NCBI RefSeq assembly: GCF_029931775.1
Contig: NC_079316.1
Span: 61,878,064 to 61,942,063 of the forward strand
Length of the DNA: 64,000 nt
Origin: Euleptes europaea
Taxonomy: Eukaryota; Chordata; Lepidosauria; Squamata; Sphaerodactylidae
Reading direction: 5' to 3'
The translations under genes were made by a program, and so were the position numbers. Of the stretch, positions 11,718 to 25,000 are shown piece after piece. Position 1 is the stretch's first letter. Each line of letters opens with the position of its first letter. A model generated the notes under the pieces. It made no database searches, had not been told where the DNA came from, and saw nothing but the letters and a program-made list of their open reading frames with translations.

Positions 11718-12659
11718 ACTCTGCTGTTATCCCATGTCTTCACTGGAGGGTGCCTGGGGCAATCATGATAGGCTGTGAGTGGTTCAATCAATACATTTTT
11801 TAACAGAACTGTAATTGTAGCAATAAGCCATAAATCACTTCAGAACATCATGAAGAAACCTCTAGCTCAAGATTATTCAGTCTGGAAAGACTTATTGTAG
11901 ATCTTGAGGTATATGATCTAAAAAACACCTGCAAAGCAGGAAAAATATACTGTAATGGTCACATTATTTTGAAAGTTTCTACCACAAAGTAATGCTGACA
12001 GTCTAGTTAAAAGTGCACACATTATTTTCAGCAACTTTCAAGCCATAGAAAATAAGCAGAGATAAGAAAAAATGTAAAACTGTGCAAATACTGGTTAAAA
12101 TGATGAAAGGAGGTTGACTAACCTCTCATCTTATGAGAAATTAAGGACTCATGGAACATCTAACAACAGAAAAGGGACATATGAGGAAAACACATTATTC
12201 TAAAATCTGAGACCAGGTATGTTAGCGACAATTCATACAAGACATTTTTGTACAATATTGTGGAAAGGAAAGTTATGCAACATACAAATTATGTTATCCA
12301 GATGTGTTTGAAATATAAAAAAAGAAATGTCAAAATATCAGTGAACAAACCTTGTCAGACAAGCCATGGCAGCAAATTGCATCAGATTTGTCCACAGGGA
12401 AGCAACAAACTATTTGTTCATTATGAAGTACTGTAGCCAGCATCCAAAACTTATGCAGTCATCACATATCAAGCAAATACAGGATTGAACCTCATGCAGT
12501 CTATTCTGGCCAGACAAGAGATCTTTGGCAAAGTTACATCTAACAATGGTCCTTAGTTAAATTTGTAGTGTTTATCCAAGAGCAAACTTTCCAACATACA
12601 TTTATAATCCCACACTTTTCACAGTCAACTGGGGTTATTGAGAAATAGTTATACATTAT

Positions 12660-12860
12660 TAAAAGTATGTTATAGTGGTTAGATTATATTGTATAGTTGT
12701 TTATAGTGGCTAGGAGTGGGGAAATTCAGGTTCAAACCCACAATGGGCCATGGTAATTACTACCCTTGGCCAGTAACTCTCAGCTTACCTTACAAGATTG
12801 TTAAAAAATCAAGATAATGATGAGGGTAGGATAGAGTAATGAATACATGCAACTGAACTT
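12660..12860 (+). repeat. Degraded family B SINE
   Basis: caggttcaaacccacaatg, ggccagtaactctcagc and taggatagagtaatga follow family B order, with heavy decay. Confidence 0.5.
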
Positions 12861-13049
12861 GTTAAAATATAAAAACATATCAATAGTGACGAAGTCCAGA
12901 AGGGTAGCTGAGTTAGTCAGGGTTTATATTTATTGCTGATACTTGTATCTTGCCCTTTCTCCATCTAGCAGGGCTCAGGGCAGCTCAGGGTTGTTGAGAA
13001 CTTCAAAGGAAACATTATTGTCAACCACATTTATTTACTTATTTATATG

Positions 13050-14613
13050 TAGGGTTGTGCCAAAAAAAAGGTAAATGTTGAGTTCGGGTTTATTGGACCC
13101 AGTTTTTTTCAGTAAACCCAAAATAAGCCAAAAACCCATACCAGTAAATATTGGTATTTGGCTTATTTCCAGGTTTACTGAAAAAAATTCAGGCTCATTA
13201 TAGTCTATGGGGGGAAATTTTGAAACTCCTGTGGGGGTATTTTTGGAGGTATTTTCAGGGTAGCTAGAAGGAACTCTCCTTGCATGAACCCTGAGGTTTG
13301 GTGAACATTGTGTCAGGAGGTCCAATTTTATGGGATCCCAAAGGGGTTGCCCCCATTCCCCATAAGAAAACATTCAAAGTTCACACAAGAAGACAGCAAA
13401 CTGCCCCCAAAATCCTCTCTAAATTCAACAATGGGAACTATGATGACAACAACAAACTGTGCCCTCCCAAATGATCAAATCACCCCCTCCTTTCAGGTAA
13501 AAGCCAGCAAAAGCTGAAGCAGAGAAAACCCCAAATTCAAACAATGCAACTTTGAAACAGCAAGCACTGGAGAAATGGAAGCAAGCACACACACCCCAAT
13601 AATCAAATCACCCCCTCTTTTCAGGTGAAAGCCAGCAAGATCTGAAGCAGAGAAAACCTCAAAATTCAAACAATGCAACTTTGAAACAGCAAGCAGTGGA
13701 GAAATGGAAGCAGGGCCTCCCACCCAAAATAATCAAATCACCCCTTCAATCTAGCAATCCCTCACCCACCACCACCAACATCCAACAGGCCAAGGCTTAC
13801 TGACTTCTACAAAAATTGAGAAAACAAGCCCCAAATAGAACAACTTGTTTAAACGGAAAACAATGATATCTCAAAGCTTTCGATGTCTTCTCCTCCAGGC
13901 AGCAGGCAGGAAGGAAGGAATCCACCCCAAGCAGCACATTGCAATCCAGCAGGTCAGGATGAGGCACCAGGATCCAGGATTGCAGATAAAGAATCAGGCA
14001 GCAGGAGCCAAGCTATGCCACCAAACTCTTTCGAACAGCCTGGTCTGGGAATCAGATCTGCTTTTATAGTCTTTGGCCAAGCACAAAAAAGTTAGAAAAT
14101 AATTCCAGCCAAAAAAACAGTTTCTGTGATTGGCCGAAGTTGTTCTTCCTTACCTGGGTTCCTATTGGCCACTGAGAATTCCTGGCCCTCCTCTCTAGGT
14201 TGTCCTTTGTTGCAATCCAGGTAGATTGCACCAGCTGGCTTTGCAGCAATGCAAAATGCATTGCTGCCATTGGCCACATAGGAAGCTTTAGTGAGCCTTC
14301 CTATTTATTGGCCACTCCAAGATGCCTGCTTCCTCCCTCCTGCTGCCCTGGAAACCAGCCAGGGAGCAGGAATATGAAGAAGGAGATAGCACTCCTTTAA
14401 ATAAAACAAAGACCACAAAATGGAAACTCTGCAGAAGGTGAATACCCGAAACCCAAAAAGCCGGATATTTATTCAGCTTTTTCAGGAATCACCTATTCAG
14501 CTTCGGCCAGATTCCCTTGTTTTGGTATTCGATTGACCCGAAACCTGAATATGGCCAAAACAGCTAATTGGGGATTTATTTTCGGTTCAGGTATATCAAC
14601 ATGCACAACCCTA
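13050..14613. mobile_element. Non-autonomous hAT element, 1.56 kb, intact TSD
   Basis: TIRs tagggttgtgc (13050-13060) and gcacaaccc ta (14603-14613) are flanked by an exact 8-bp duplication, tttatatg (13042-13049 and 14614-14621). Internally a ~122-bp unit beginning caaatcaccccctc is repeated in tandem (about 13476-13730). No transposase ORF is seen. The flanks are the tail of an L2-like LINE, so this is an insertion into an older element. Confidence 0.9.
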
Positions 14614-15636
14614 TTTATATGCAAAATGTATACCCTGCATTTCTGCCCTCATCAGGGCCACCCAGGCAAATAACAAATTAAAAACCTACATAATAAAATT
14701 GCAGATTAAAACCATTAAAACCAAGCAAAAATACATTATTAAAATCATTAAAACCAATCTAAAATACACAGGCAGAAACATTAAAAAAAATAAAACATAG
14801 GGCAGGAAGGTGGGGTCACTGATGGAACACCAGATGAAATAAAAAATCTTTATTTATAGTCCACCTTTTTCACTGGTACACAAAGCTGATTACACAGATT
14901 GAGTCAGTAGAAGCAACAGGATGGGACACTCAATAAACAATGGAATAAGATTAGGATTATAGAAGTCTGGAACCTACCAGAAATCCTTTTTAAAAAAAAG
15001 ATTTGAAGCAAAGCATAAATATTAACATTAAACTATTCAAAATTTACATAGTAGGATCCTGCTTAACAGCAAGGTATACACAGTAATATAGACCACACTC
15101 TCTAACCATTTATCCAGGTAATTTTGTATAGTGCAACCCTATTACTTGTTTCGAAAAGCCATCTTGAATAATTCAGTTTTGCATAGTTCCTCAGGCATAA
15201 GGTGGGGGCAACAAGGGAGAAAACGTGTATGGGCAGTTGTTGGTTGTACCCATTTTCAGGTTGTACCTGTAGATGGCCCTGCCTAGATGAGCAAAGCTCT
15301 CATGGCAGAGCTTTGTATGTGATAGCCAGTACCTTAAATTGAGCCGGGCAACTAATGGGCAGCCAATGGAATGATTGCAGAATGAGAGTAATATGAATAA
15401 TCTGTCCTGCTCTCAATAATAGCAAAGCCATAACATTCTGCACCAACTGGAGTTTCCAAGTTGATTTTAAGGGGAGACCAATGTACAGTGCATTACAGTA
15501 GGCTAGTCTCAATGTTACTGTGGCATGGATCCAGGTGGTCAGATCAGCCATCTCAAGATAAGGGCCATTTTATGGGCTAGGCTGAGTTGGAAGAAAGAGG
15601 TTTTTTGCAGCTGCATTAACTTGCTCCTCCAGCAAT

Positions 15637-16092
15637 AATGTTCATACATGAAGCTGCCTATATTGAATCAGACCATTGGCCCATCAAGGAGGAGAAGAAG
15701 AGGAGGAGGAGTTGGTTTTTATACCCCAATTTTCTCTATCTTTAAGGAGTTTCAGACCGGCTTACAATTGCCTTCCTTTCCTCTCCCTACAACAGACACC
15801 TTATGAGGTAGGTGGGACTGAGAGAGTAAGGAAAGAACTGTGACTAGCCCAAGGCTTTATGTGTAGGAGTAGGGAATCAAACCCAGTTCTCCAGATTAGA
15901 GTCCACGGCTCTTAACCACTACACCACACTGGCTCAGTAATGTCTACTCAGACTAGCAGCTGCTTTCCAGTGTCTTAGGCAGAGAGGTCTTTCATATTGT
16001 CTACTGCTTAGTCCTTTTAACTGGAGATTCTAAGGATTGAACCTGGAACCATATGTGTGCAAAGCAGAGGCTCTTCCACTGAGCCACAGTGC
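15637..16092 (-). repeat. tRNA-derived SINE (family C), split by a family A SINE
   Basis: Reverse orientation: acatgaagctgcctatattg, then (after the interruption) gtctactcagac and a tRNA-like head complement gcagaggctcttccactgag. It sits inside the L2 copy and is itself interrupted at 15689-15935, so three insertion levels are visible. Confidence 0.85.
15689..15935 (-). repeat. Family A SINE nested in family C SINE
   Basis: Reverse orientation: gaagaagaggaggagg, gttggtttttataccc, caacagacaccttatgaggt, and tRNA-head complement ttaaccactacaccacactg. Confidence 0.88.
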
Positions 16093-16310
16093 CACAATGG
16101 TGGATCCAGTATAACCCCAAGGCTTTTAACTGCATCAGCAAGGGTCAGCTGAACTCCATCAAAAGTGGGAAGCACAATGTCCTTCAAGATCTCCACCTTC
16201 CCAATCAGCATTTCCTCTGTCTTTTCAGGGTTTAGTTTCAATTTGTTTAGCCAGTTAACCACAGCAGCCAGGCAGTATTCAGTATCCTACCACATCGCCA
16301 GGAGATTTGA

Positions 16311-17240
16311 ATAAGGATATATATCCTTTGATGGAAGACAATGATGAGTCTGTCTTGGGAGACAGTTCCAGAGTTTTGGTACCTTGGCTGGGAAGACCCT
16401 CTCCTGGGTTGCTACCTGGGGTGCCATGACTGAGAAGACCCTCTCCTGGGATGACACCTTCCATCTCAGAAGACAGGAGCACCCAAACCAGGGTCTCAGA
16501 AGATGGTTACAATGGCTAGGTTGGTTCAGATTTACTCTGATTTAAGTAATCTTCTTTTCAAGCACATTCTCATTTTGACTGTTCATGCCAACAGTATCTG
16601 TGCTAACTGTATCACAAGAATGTATTGCAAGATTTTTCACCTAGACTCATGGGTAGGCCAGGCAACTTTGTGGAAACAACTTTCCTGAATTTCCAGCAAA
16701 TAATTTTAAAAGGCATGCAGAGACACCACAGAAGAGGCCTCAACATATCAAATTAGTTTACCCCTTTTGACAATGTGCCCAGTTAAAGCTAAGTGTTTGG
16801 AAAGACCATATACTGTTATAAGGAAAGGCAATTATATTGTACTTGAAATATTTAGAACACAATTTATTAATGAGATGGGATACCTTTAATGAGAAGAAAT
16901 TCCTTTATGTAGCACTAAAACTATAGAACTCTGTCCCCAGGGATATTCATTGGTCCCCTTCTGTCACTGTTTTCCACCAGTAGGTGAACACTTCATTGTT
17001 TCATCTGGCATTCCCTCAGTGATTTCTTCCTCCTGCCATAGGTTTTCTTTGTTTTTCTATGGTTTTAAATATGTACTTTAGTTTGGTCTTAATTGTTGTT
17101 ATGATCTATTTTTATAATACATGTTTTTTTCTGTAAGCCACCTTACCAGACCTGAGAGGGCAGAAAGGAGGGATATAAATTTTATAAATAAATAAATCTA
17201 AAAGTTGATGTTAAACTTGTAAGTCAGTCTACCTATCACT
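16311..17240 (+). other. Intergenic/intronic stretch with LINE-like duplication
   Basis: 16370-16470 has two similar segments (gggaagaccctctcctggg and gagaagaccctctcctggg) related to the 3' coding end of L2-type LINEs. About 17130-17200 is a SINE tail ending in aaataaataaat. No exon is seen. Confidence 0.45.
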
Positions 17241-18805
17241 TATGGGAAGGGTCTTTTTTTGTACTACACAGAAAAAGTTACTGTTTGAAAATGTACATGT
17301 AGAATGTCTCATTAAATTTTGGGTAATTGTCATATTTCAGAGACAAATGTCGGATCACAGCATCCTTAAATATGTTAAGGGTTTTCAGCATTTGCAGAGT
17401 GAAGGATCTGATTCTACAATATGTTAAAATAAGCCCATGTTTCAGACTTTGCGCATTAATTACACTTAGATTTTTTAAAAGTTGTTTTTACTTTACTAAA
17501 TCTATGACTTGCTATGAATAATTTAAAGAACTGAACAAAAACATTTCTTAAGTGAGGAAAATGAGGTTAGCTAGTGCTTAGAAACCAATAAACAGGAGTA
17601 TCAAAGAAATAGAGCAGGATTAAGAGATTTCTTCAGTCGCACGGCCATGGAGCTGGAAAGCTGGAATGGAGACTGATTTCACCTTTGAATACATTGTTAC
17701 AGAAACTATTTTGTGATAAAATGCCGACTGTAATTCAGAATCAGTTGCCAGCTTGGTGACAAAATTCATAAGGAAACTGAGAGATTTGATATTATACAGT
17801 GCAGTGCACTGCACTGGGACATTCTTGAGGATATTTCTGAAAAGTGAAGTACAGAAAGATGTCCTGATTAAATGGAAGTAGTAAGGCCACCGTGTTGAAG
17901 AAAAAGTGTTCATGTGGTTAGAGCGTCTCTCTGAGAGGAAATACTCAATAGAGCCCATCTTTGGATTTGGGTAGCCGCACTGTTAGGCCAAAGTTTCCTC
18001 AGATCACGTTATGCATGTATGCTGTACTATTCACTCAGCTCAGTGTCACTCATAATTCATTAGTAAATGAATTAGATGTATTTAGAAGTCAGCTTGCCCA
18101 TGCAACTGATAAAGTCCCAGAAGAAATCATGTGGTTGGCATGTTGTACACATTAATATATCATGGCATAGAGGCAGCCACCATGTAGAATAATTTTAAGT
18201 GGCACCCAAATGGTAAGCCAATGTGTAAATGGTTGTAATAATTTTGTATAGAAATTCATTAAAATACAAGAAGATCATTGAAGCACCACATTTAAAAATA
18301 TTCTTCTCAACTGTAGAGATTATTTTTCTTTCTTAGTGATACTTTCTTGCTTGGTTGCTAAATAATTCATTTTTAAAAATAAGAAAGAAACATACAATTC
18401 AAACATGAAGTAATGTGGAATCTATTTACCCTTTGGTTAATCCTTTTAATGTGAGTCCATATGTTGCAATTTATAGGAATGGGGTCAAAAATAAAGGATA
18501 CATAAATACTAAATTCTTGATCAATTTTTAATAACATCAAGTGTGTACTGACATTTTGTTGTTCATTAAAATAACCTTTCCTTTTTACCCATGTGCCCAT
18601 GGCAATGTATAACATAACAAACCATAATAAAAGCCAAATAAAACAATCCAAAGTAGTGGGAAAAGAGACTATGGCAATGATAATCCCAACTGACATTATG
18701 ATTTAACTCTGATCTATTTGTTTATTTAGAAAGTTTAGATGCCGCCTTTCCAGAGAACCTGCCCAAGGCAGCTGGCAAATTAAAACAGGATCAAATAACA
18801 GAACA

Positions 18806-18808
<3 letters not shown>

Positions 18809-18890
<82 letters not shown>
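18809..18890 (+). repeat. (TA)n(CA)n microsatellite
   Basis: About 24 TA units followed by about 17 CA units, uninterrupted. Confidence 0.97.
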
Positions 18891-18891
<1 letters not shown>

Positions 18892-18989
18892 CAAGCATAA
18901 TGATGCTCACAAAATTTCAAATGTGGTTTTCGATAAAGTCATTTTCCTGGGGGTAGGGGGAAACCCTTTGAGACAAACAAATCAGGACT

Positions 18990-19140
18990 CTTGAATTTAT
19001 GTATCTATTAATTTATTTGCAATATTTATAGTCTGCCTTTCTCACTGGGACTCAAGGAGAATGACACAGAGTAAGTCAATGCAATCAACAGGATGAGACA
19101 TCCAATAGAGAATGCAAGAGGAATTGGATTGTAGAAACAC
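18990..19140 (-). repeat. L2-type 3' UTR fragment
   Basis: atatttatagtctgcctttc, then actgggactcaagg and caatcaacaggatgaga, matches the block at 14850-14940 in the same orientation. Confidence 0.65.
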
Positions 19141-19575
19141 TGGTTTGCACTATGTTGGAGTTTTCTGTTAGCCTTGGTGTAAAAAGAAGAAATATAGTTT
19201 AAGACAGATAGTGCTGATATTATACTTCAGATTCTTAATGCTTTATATACTCACTATTTATTCACTCAGCTATTCATACTAATAATTTCTAACATTTGTC
19301 CCCCATGTCCATGTTATCTATCCTTTATATGAACGAAACCTGAATATGTTTAATTATGCATGTGTATAGATGTAGATCTTGACTGATTAGTCATAGCAAT
19401 TTGTTCATGTCAAAAATAGCTCACTTAATAAAAAGGCCTCTTTGATTCTGAAAGCTCTATGGATAGAATTCTCACCCCCAATTACTGGACAAAAATGAGA
19501 AATGATCCAAAAAGAAATGCTCAAACAATATGAACAAAGAAAGCCCAACAACTGTGAGAAACATACAGATATGTA

Positions 19576-19652
19576 AGTTCCTAATGGCTGGTACTATCAT
19601 GTGGTCAGTTCACATGATGTCATCCACTGTTTCATTAGGAACTAATAAAGGC
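19576..19652. repeat. Short inverted-repeat element
   Basis: Ends agttcctaatg and cattaggaact are exact inverted repeats about 50 bp apart, with a nested inverted pair atcatgtg/cacatgat inside. A very short MITE or conserved hairpin. Confidence 0.55.
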
Positions 19653-21974
19653 AGGTGAGACAAAACAAACCAAGGAGAAGTCCTCAAGGGGGAAAAACTA
19701 CAAACTAAAAGGTGTTCTCAAAACATCCAAAAATGGAACTATTGTTCACTGAAGGAAAAGGCCCTGTTTGTTTCATCTATAGAGGAGAGCATTGGGATGA
19801 CAAGCAGACCTTAAAAGGACATGGGGAGCCAGAGATACCTTTTCTTAGACAAAGTTTAATAAATAAACAGAAGAAAATCTAACTTCTGCAAAATCCTCCT
19901 ACGCAATGTCAGCTTGAAGTCTGAACTCCAGGCAAACGTTCTCTTTGTTTTTCCCTTTTCTATTGTACCACATTAAACTTTATTTTCTCAGCGAAGACAA
20001 TGGCCTTATCTTGGAATGAGATCCTTATTCCTCAGCCCGGCGTGCACTCCTGCAGCACTTTCATATTGCAAAGACTCGACTCTTATGAAATAATGAGCGA
20101 AGAAAAAGAAGTCTTGACTTGACATAACGATAAATGAGGTGAAACTTTTTTTCCCGTCAAGAAACCAGGGTTGGCGCGCAGAAAAAAAGAAAGTTCTATT
20201 TTAATATGAAATATAAAGCATCCATTGTACAAAAAAAAGTATTTTTTTTCATCAGAAGCAAAGGAAGAATAAAGATAAAGGCTGCAACAGAATGAATGAG
20301 TTGAGAAAACTAAGATAATGTCGTTGATAATCAGTTCAAGGCGAAGCGTTATCCACCAGGCCATCGGTCCAGCCCTAGGGGAGAGCTTTTAAAAGTGTCC
20401 CTGTATGCATTTTCACTCTCCTCATTACCATACCTGCTCTTTGAAACTCACCAGTGGTTCCAACAAACTGCAGTGACACCTGCCGGAAAGAGCGGATGAC
20501 CCGTCTTAATCAACTACTTCTGTGAAAAGTCTATGGAAAGAACTGCCGTCCCATCTTCACTTTGCTGTTCTGAAAGCTATTTGTCAATGGGTATCCTGAG
20601 AGCCATGGCTATGAACAAAGATCTGTGCCTGTGCATTGGAAATGTGGCACCATGATCAAAGCTAAGGAGAATCTCCCACTTGTTCCCTTTGTTCGTGAAT
20701 GTGTCCCTTCTCTTATACTGCTACTAGGACTAGAATAATTATCTGTACTTTATCCTTTATCTAAGTAGAAGTATTATTCCATTAGTGTGGTTTCAGCATT
20801 GTCCTGAATGGGATTGGGGCCCTGAAGCATTCTATAGCTCCCTAATGAGGCTTTTTCTTTTGCCTGAAGACCACAAGCAAAGTTGCAATTGCCTCATGGT
20901 CATATGTTAGTAGTCTGAATGGTGAGGGTAACAATAATAAAAGTATCTTAAAGTAAATGTTCTGAATAATACAGCTAAATGTCAGTCATTAGCACAAAAC
21001 ATTGAAATGCAGTCTTAAACTATTAAGATCAATAGAGTGCTTGCAGTGGAATATGGACTATGCTCTAAAATGGGACTTTGTTCTTCAGTGATATACTAGG
21101 CATAGTAAAATATAGCTGGATACTGTATATTTAGATTGAGATTAAGATTAATTTGAAAACAGACATTGCAAAATATCACATTCATGGTTGAAATGTCATG
21201 TTGACTAAAATTTATAAATATTATACGAACTTCTGATAAACATGAGTGTTCTCATAACCATGTTTGCAGAAACATAAGACCGAGATCCCGTTGTTAAATT
21301 ATTTACATGATAAAGTCACTACACAAATTTTGGATGGCAAATGATTCATTTGAACAAACCCTTATGTGATGAACTGCTATTTCCAATTCATACTTGAGAC
21401 CTAGTTAAGAATTCACCAGACAGGATAAACACTATGTAATTCAAATGAAATAAGCATAATAGAAAACTGGCATCATCTTGTGGTGACTTTATCATGTCCA
21501 AAAATAATATGCGATTTGGTTTGGAGTTCTATTGCTTTCTACTGGGTGCAACTGGGTAGTGCTTCAATTATAAGGGAATAAGTGTGCTCAATAACTAGAG
21601 TGTTAGGTTTAGAAGAGATCTGCTCAGCCATGAAACTTGAAACTTGTTGGGTGATCTTGGCCAGGTAATTATTGTTAATTCTAGTCTATATCCCCCAAAT
21701 TATTGTGAAAGTAAAATGAACTAAGGAAATGTTGATGGTCCAGTCTGAGATCTCAAGAAAGGATAGAATGGCAAGTTCTACATAAATAAACCATCTGAAC
21801 TATTCAAACTGCCAGCATTTCCAAATTGATGATTTCCTCTTATATAAATAGTGCTGCTATTTGTCCAACATTCAAATCCATCAGAACACTGACCCATCTA
21901 GAGAATAAGAACATATTGTATAAGAGACATTATTGTTATGCATGTCTATGTCTATTCCCACTCTTCCCTGACAG

Positions 21975-22097
21975 ATTCAACAGATGACTACTATTATGAG
22001 TACAGCACTGAATATACAACAACAAAACCCACAAACACCAGGCATGGTGTGTCTGCTAGAGATCCTGACTGGTTCCTTGAATACTTCAGCTACAATG
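21975..22097 (+). CDS. HABP2: HABP2 exon: acidic, tyrosine-rich N-terminal region
   Basis: The acceptor follows a pyrimidine-rich tract ending ctgacag; the donor is g|gtactg. The exon encodes [14 protein letters not shown], a Thr-rich run, then [15 protein letters not shown]. Human HABP2 has a comparable acidic segment with DPDW/NPDW-like and YDYSYEDY stretches ahead of EGF1. Sequence is poorly conserved; position, phase and composition support the call. Tyr residues in an Asp/Glu context suggest tyrosine sulfation (inference). Confidence 0.85.
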
Positions 22098-25000
22098 GTA
22101 CTGCGTCACACTTTCTTAAGGGGAAACAGGCAATTTCAAATGAAAAAAAATAGATCCAACAAAGCTTCACATCTTACTTTGTCTTCTTGGTTATTTGCAA
22201 AAATTCTATTTACTTGGATAGATTATTGTATTTCAAACAGTGTGACCACCACCTGTTTACAAAACAAATTGAGACCATTGTTATTATTTTCAATATAAAT
22301 TATGTTTAAGCGTCCCATCTCTCATTGAAATTGATATATTGAGGATAAGAATATTTTACTACCATTACAGGAATTACAGTCTACCTTGATTCAAGAAAAT
22401 CAAAGTAAATGGACCCATGCTCTGACTCAGTAGTACAATTCAGGCATTATACAAAACCATAGTTTACTTAACCTAACTATTGTAGGATAATCCAAACATG
22501 GGCCACTCCATTAACTATGGTTACTTAGGCTCCATCATACCAGAATCTGAAAAGTACGGTTTGATGTTGGTTGTTTAGCCATAATTACTCTTAACTATGG
22601 TTTCATGTGACATGCAAACACAGACATCTTGGCTTGTTTGCTGGGATCTGGCTTTGTATGCTACCTGGTTAGACAGACACATGGCCAGAGTTATGTCTGA
22701 ATCAAGTCAATATTAGGCAGCTTCATATGATCAAATACATAGTTTTCCCATGATCCATTTCCATTTACTATGCTTATATAGTGTGTGGATTTGTCATTAA
22801 ATATCTGTACAGTTTAAAAATGGAAGAAATACTTTCTATATGTTTAAATATTTTTCAGACAATATGTAGTGTAGTCATATAGTTAACACTGCATTAAACC
22901 ACCTTATACTTTAATTCTACAGGGATACATATTCAGTAGGATATGCAAAAATTATTTTGTTTCATTCAGCAGCTTGATTCATTTTCTTAGCTCGTCTCAA
23001 TAGTTTGCTTGATTTTGGGTCTGATTTGGGTAACTATTTCATTTCAATGTTGATAATTAAAAATATTTCCCACTGATTTTAAAGAACAAATTTTAATTCA
23101 TTGCATTTTTTAGAAAAAAAATTCTTTTAGAATCAGATGAAATTTTCAGGTATGGGAACCGTCCATGAGTGAACAATGCCTGCTGAAATTCATCAAAAAG
23201 GTTTATTGGATCTGATAATTTTAAAAGACTTCTGCTCGTTCTGCTAGATGTTTTTGTGACTAATTTGCATGACATTTATATAGAACTTAGAGACACTGTT
23301 GGCAAAAACCCTGCAAAATTTCACGAAGGTTCTGGAGTTATCCGTGCAAACAGTATTTGAGGTTTGAGTTTATAATTATTTTGGTTAGTTCTTGCAAAAA
23401 TTCAGACATTCCCAGGAAAATCTCTATTGAATGTGAATATGTAATACTACAGGATGTTGGAGTTTAAATGCTGAGTCAAAATGAAACTAATCCAGGCTTG
23501 TATGTGTTAATTAGGAACAATTAAATGGGAAATAATTTATTGATTTAATGAACAAACCAAAACTCCTACAAATATTTACTGGGAAAATATCCAGAAACCT
23601 ATGTATTTTTCATACTTTTATAAGTCTCTACTTAGAATCACACTGAGAAAGCAAAGGAAGTACCTTAATTCAGCTGCCATATAACTTATTGTTATCAGAC
23701 TTGTGGATCATATTGTCTGGTGCTCAAGCTCTCCTTAACTGCTTGGAAACCATTTCCCTGATATGAAAGGAAAGGCTTGAGGCAATTAGACAGCCAAAGA
23801 GCCAAATGAAGCAGCCAACCATTTGAAGTAGCTTCAGATGGTTTTGCTTTAGTTTGGAGTGATTCAGAGGGAACTGGCTTCATTTAAAAGTTTTTCCAAT
23901 GCAGCTCCAAAGCAGGATTATTCATTTTGGAGTGAAAGCCTTTCCAAAGTGAATTCAGTCCCCTTACATTGACATCTGGATACAGAGGCAGTTGGCCATA
24001 TGTAACTGAACAGAGGAAGAAGTGAGCTACTTGGTGATCCACACTGTTGCCCTCATTTGACTGCACACAGTGATAGCCTACACTGGTTGACACATGCAAA
24101 CAGCAAATTTAGATATGAGGAAATGGAACAGCTGTTCTGCATGTGTAAAGCTATCGAGAGAATAATCCTCAGTGGAGTGGGGAAAGAGACTATAAAATAA
24201 TTGATCGGTAATGGTTTACATGACTGCCATGACAAAACCTTAGCCTTTCATATGCAGAAGCCTAATAGTAAATGAAACTTTGTTTTATTTCATTGACAGT
24301 AAATCCATGCCAAGCCAAACCATGCCAGAATAATGGGATTTGTGAGAGGAACAGAAATAGCTATACATGCCGTTGTGTCAAACCTTATACAGGGTCCAAG
24401 TGTGAACATGGTGAGTGCTATTTTCATATTATTGTTGTTGTTACATAAAACATACTCACTTTTACATTCATCTTTTAATCAAAGTAATTTGCTAAGTGCT
24501 TAGTCGCAAGTGCATAATTGTTTGCAATTTAAACAAACTATTGTTAGCTTGGAGATTGCAAAATGTACATTCAATCTGCTCAAATATTTATTGCTATGTC
24601 AGCAGTTTTGAAATGAACTTCAAGATTATATCTATAGTATTTATGACATTCATAAGTTTGCATGGTTTATAAAAGTATTTTAAAATAAAAGAAATCTGCA
24701 GTGCTGACATCTCATATATTTGAGATGTTACATGTATTTTTTGCGTCAAGCTTTTTAACCTTTAAAAAAATCACTACCTATCATGATCAAACCATGTAGT
24801 ACTCGGATATGGACAGATACATAAACTTTGCTTTATTCCAATGTAATACATCTAATTCAATGCTCTGTCAGCATCTCTATCATAGTAAAGGCACTGAGGG
24901 TCCATGTTCGTTGACCATTGGTTAGTCTCCAAGAGACAGGCAGATAATTTAAAAGTACATAAGCATCCTCAAAGATGAGTGAACATTCTAATAGAAAATC

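Larger units (their letters stand above)
14622..16310 (-). mobile_element. L2-type LINE, minus strand, with nested SINEs
   Basis: The 3' UTR-like part (ataccctgcatttctgccct, tttatttatagtccacctt) lies to the left. - strand coding pieces follow: LRLAYCNALYIGLPLKSTW and FHWLPISCPAQFKVLAITYK at 15300-15550, then WLNKLKLNPEKTEEMLIGK and FDGVQLTLADAVKSLGVILD at 16100-16260. These are ordered pieces of an L2 reverse transcriptase. SINEs interrupt it at about 15637-16092. Confidence 0.85.

Noticed and set aside
17620-17958. 112-codon ORF on the - strand
   Set aside because: No domain or splice support. The + strand shows some protein-like pieces (KFIRKLRDLILYSAVH) but several stops; at best an old remnant that I cannot identify.
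18373-18696. 107-codon hydrophobic ORF on the - strand
   Set aside because: AT-rich sequence easily gives Ile/Phe/Leu-rich frames; no homologue recognised and no promoter or splice evidence.
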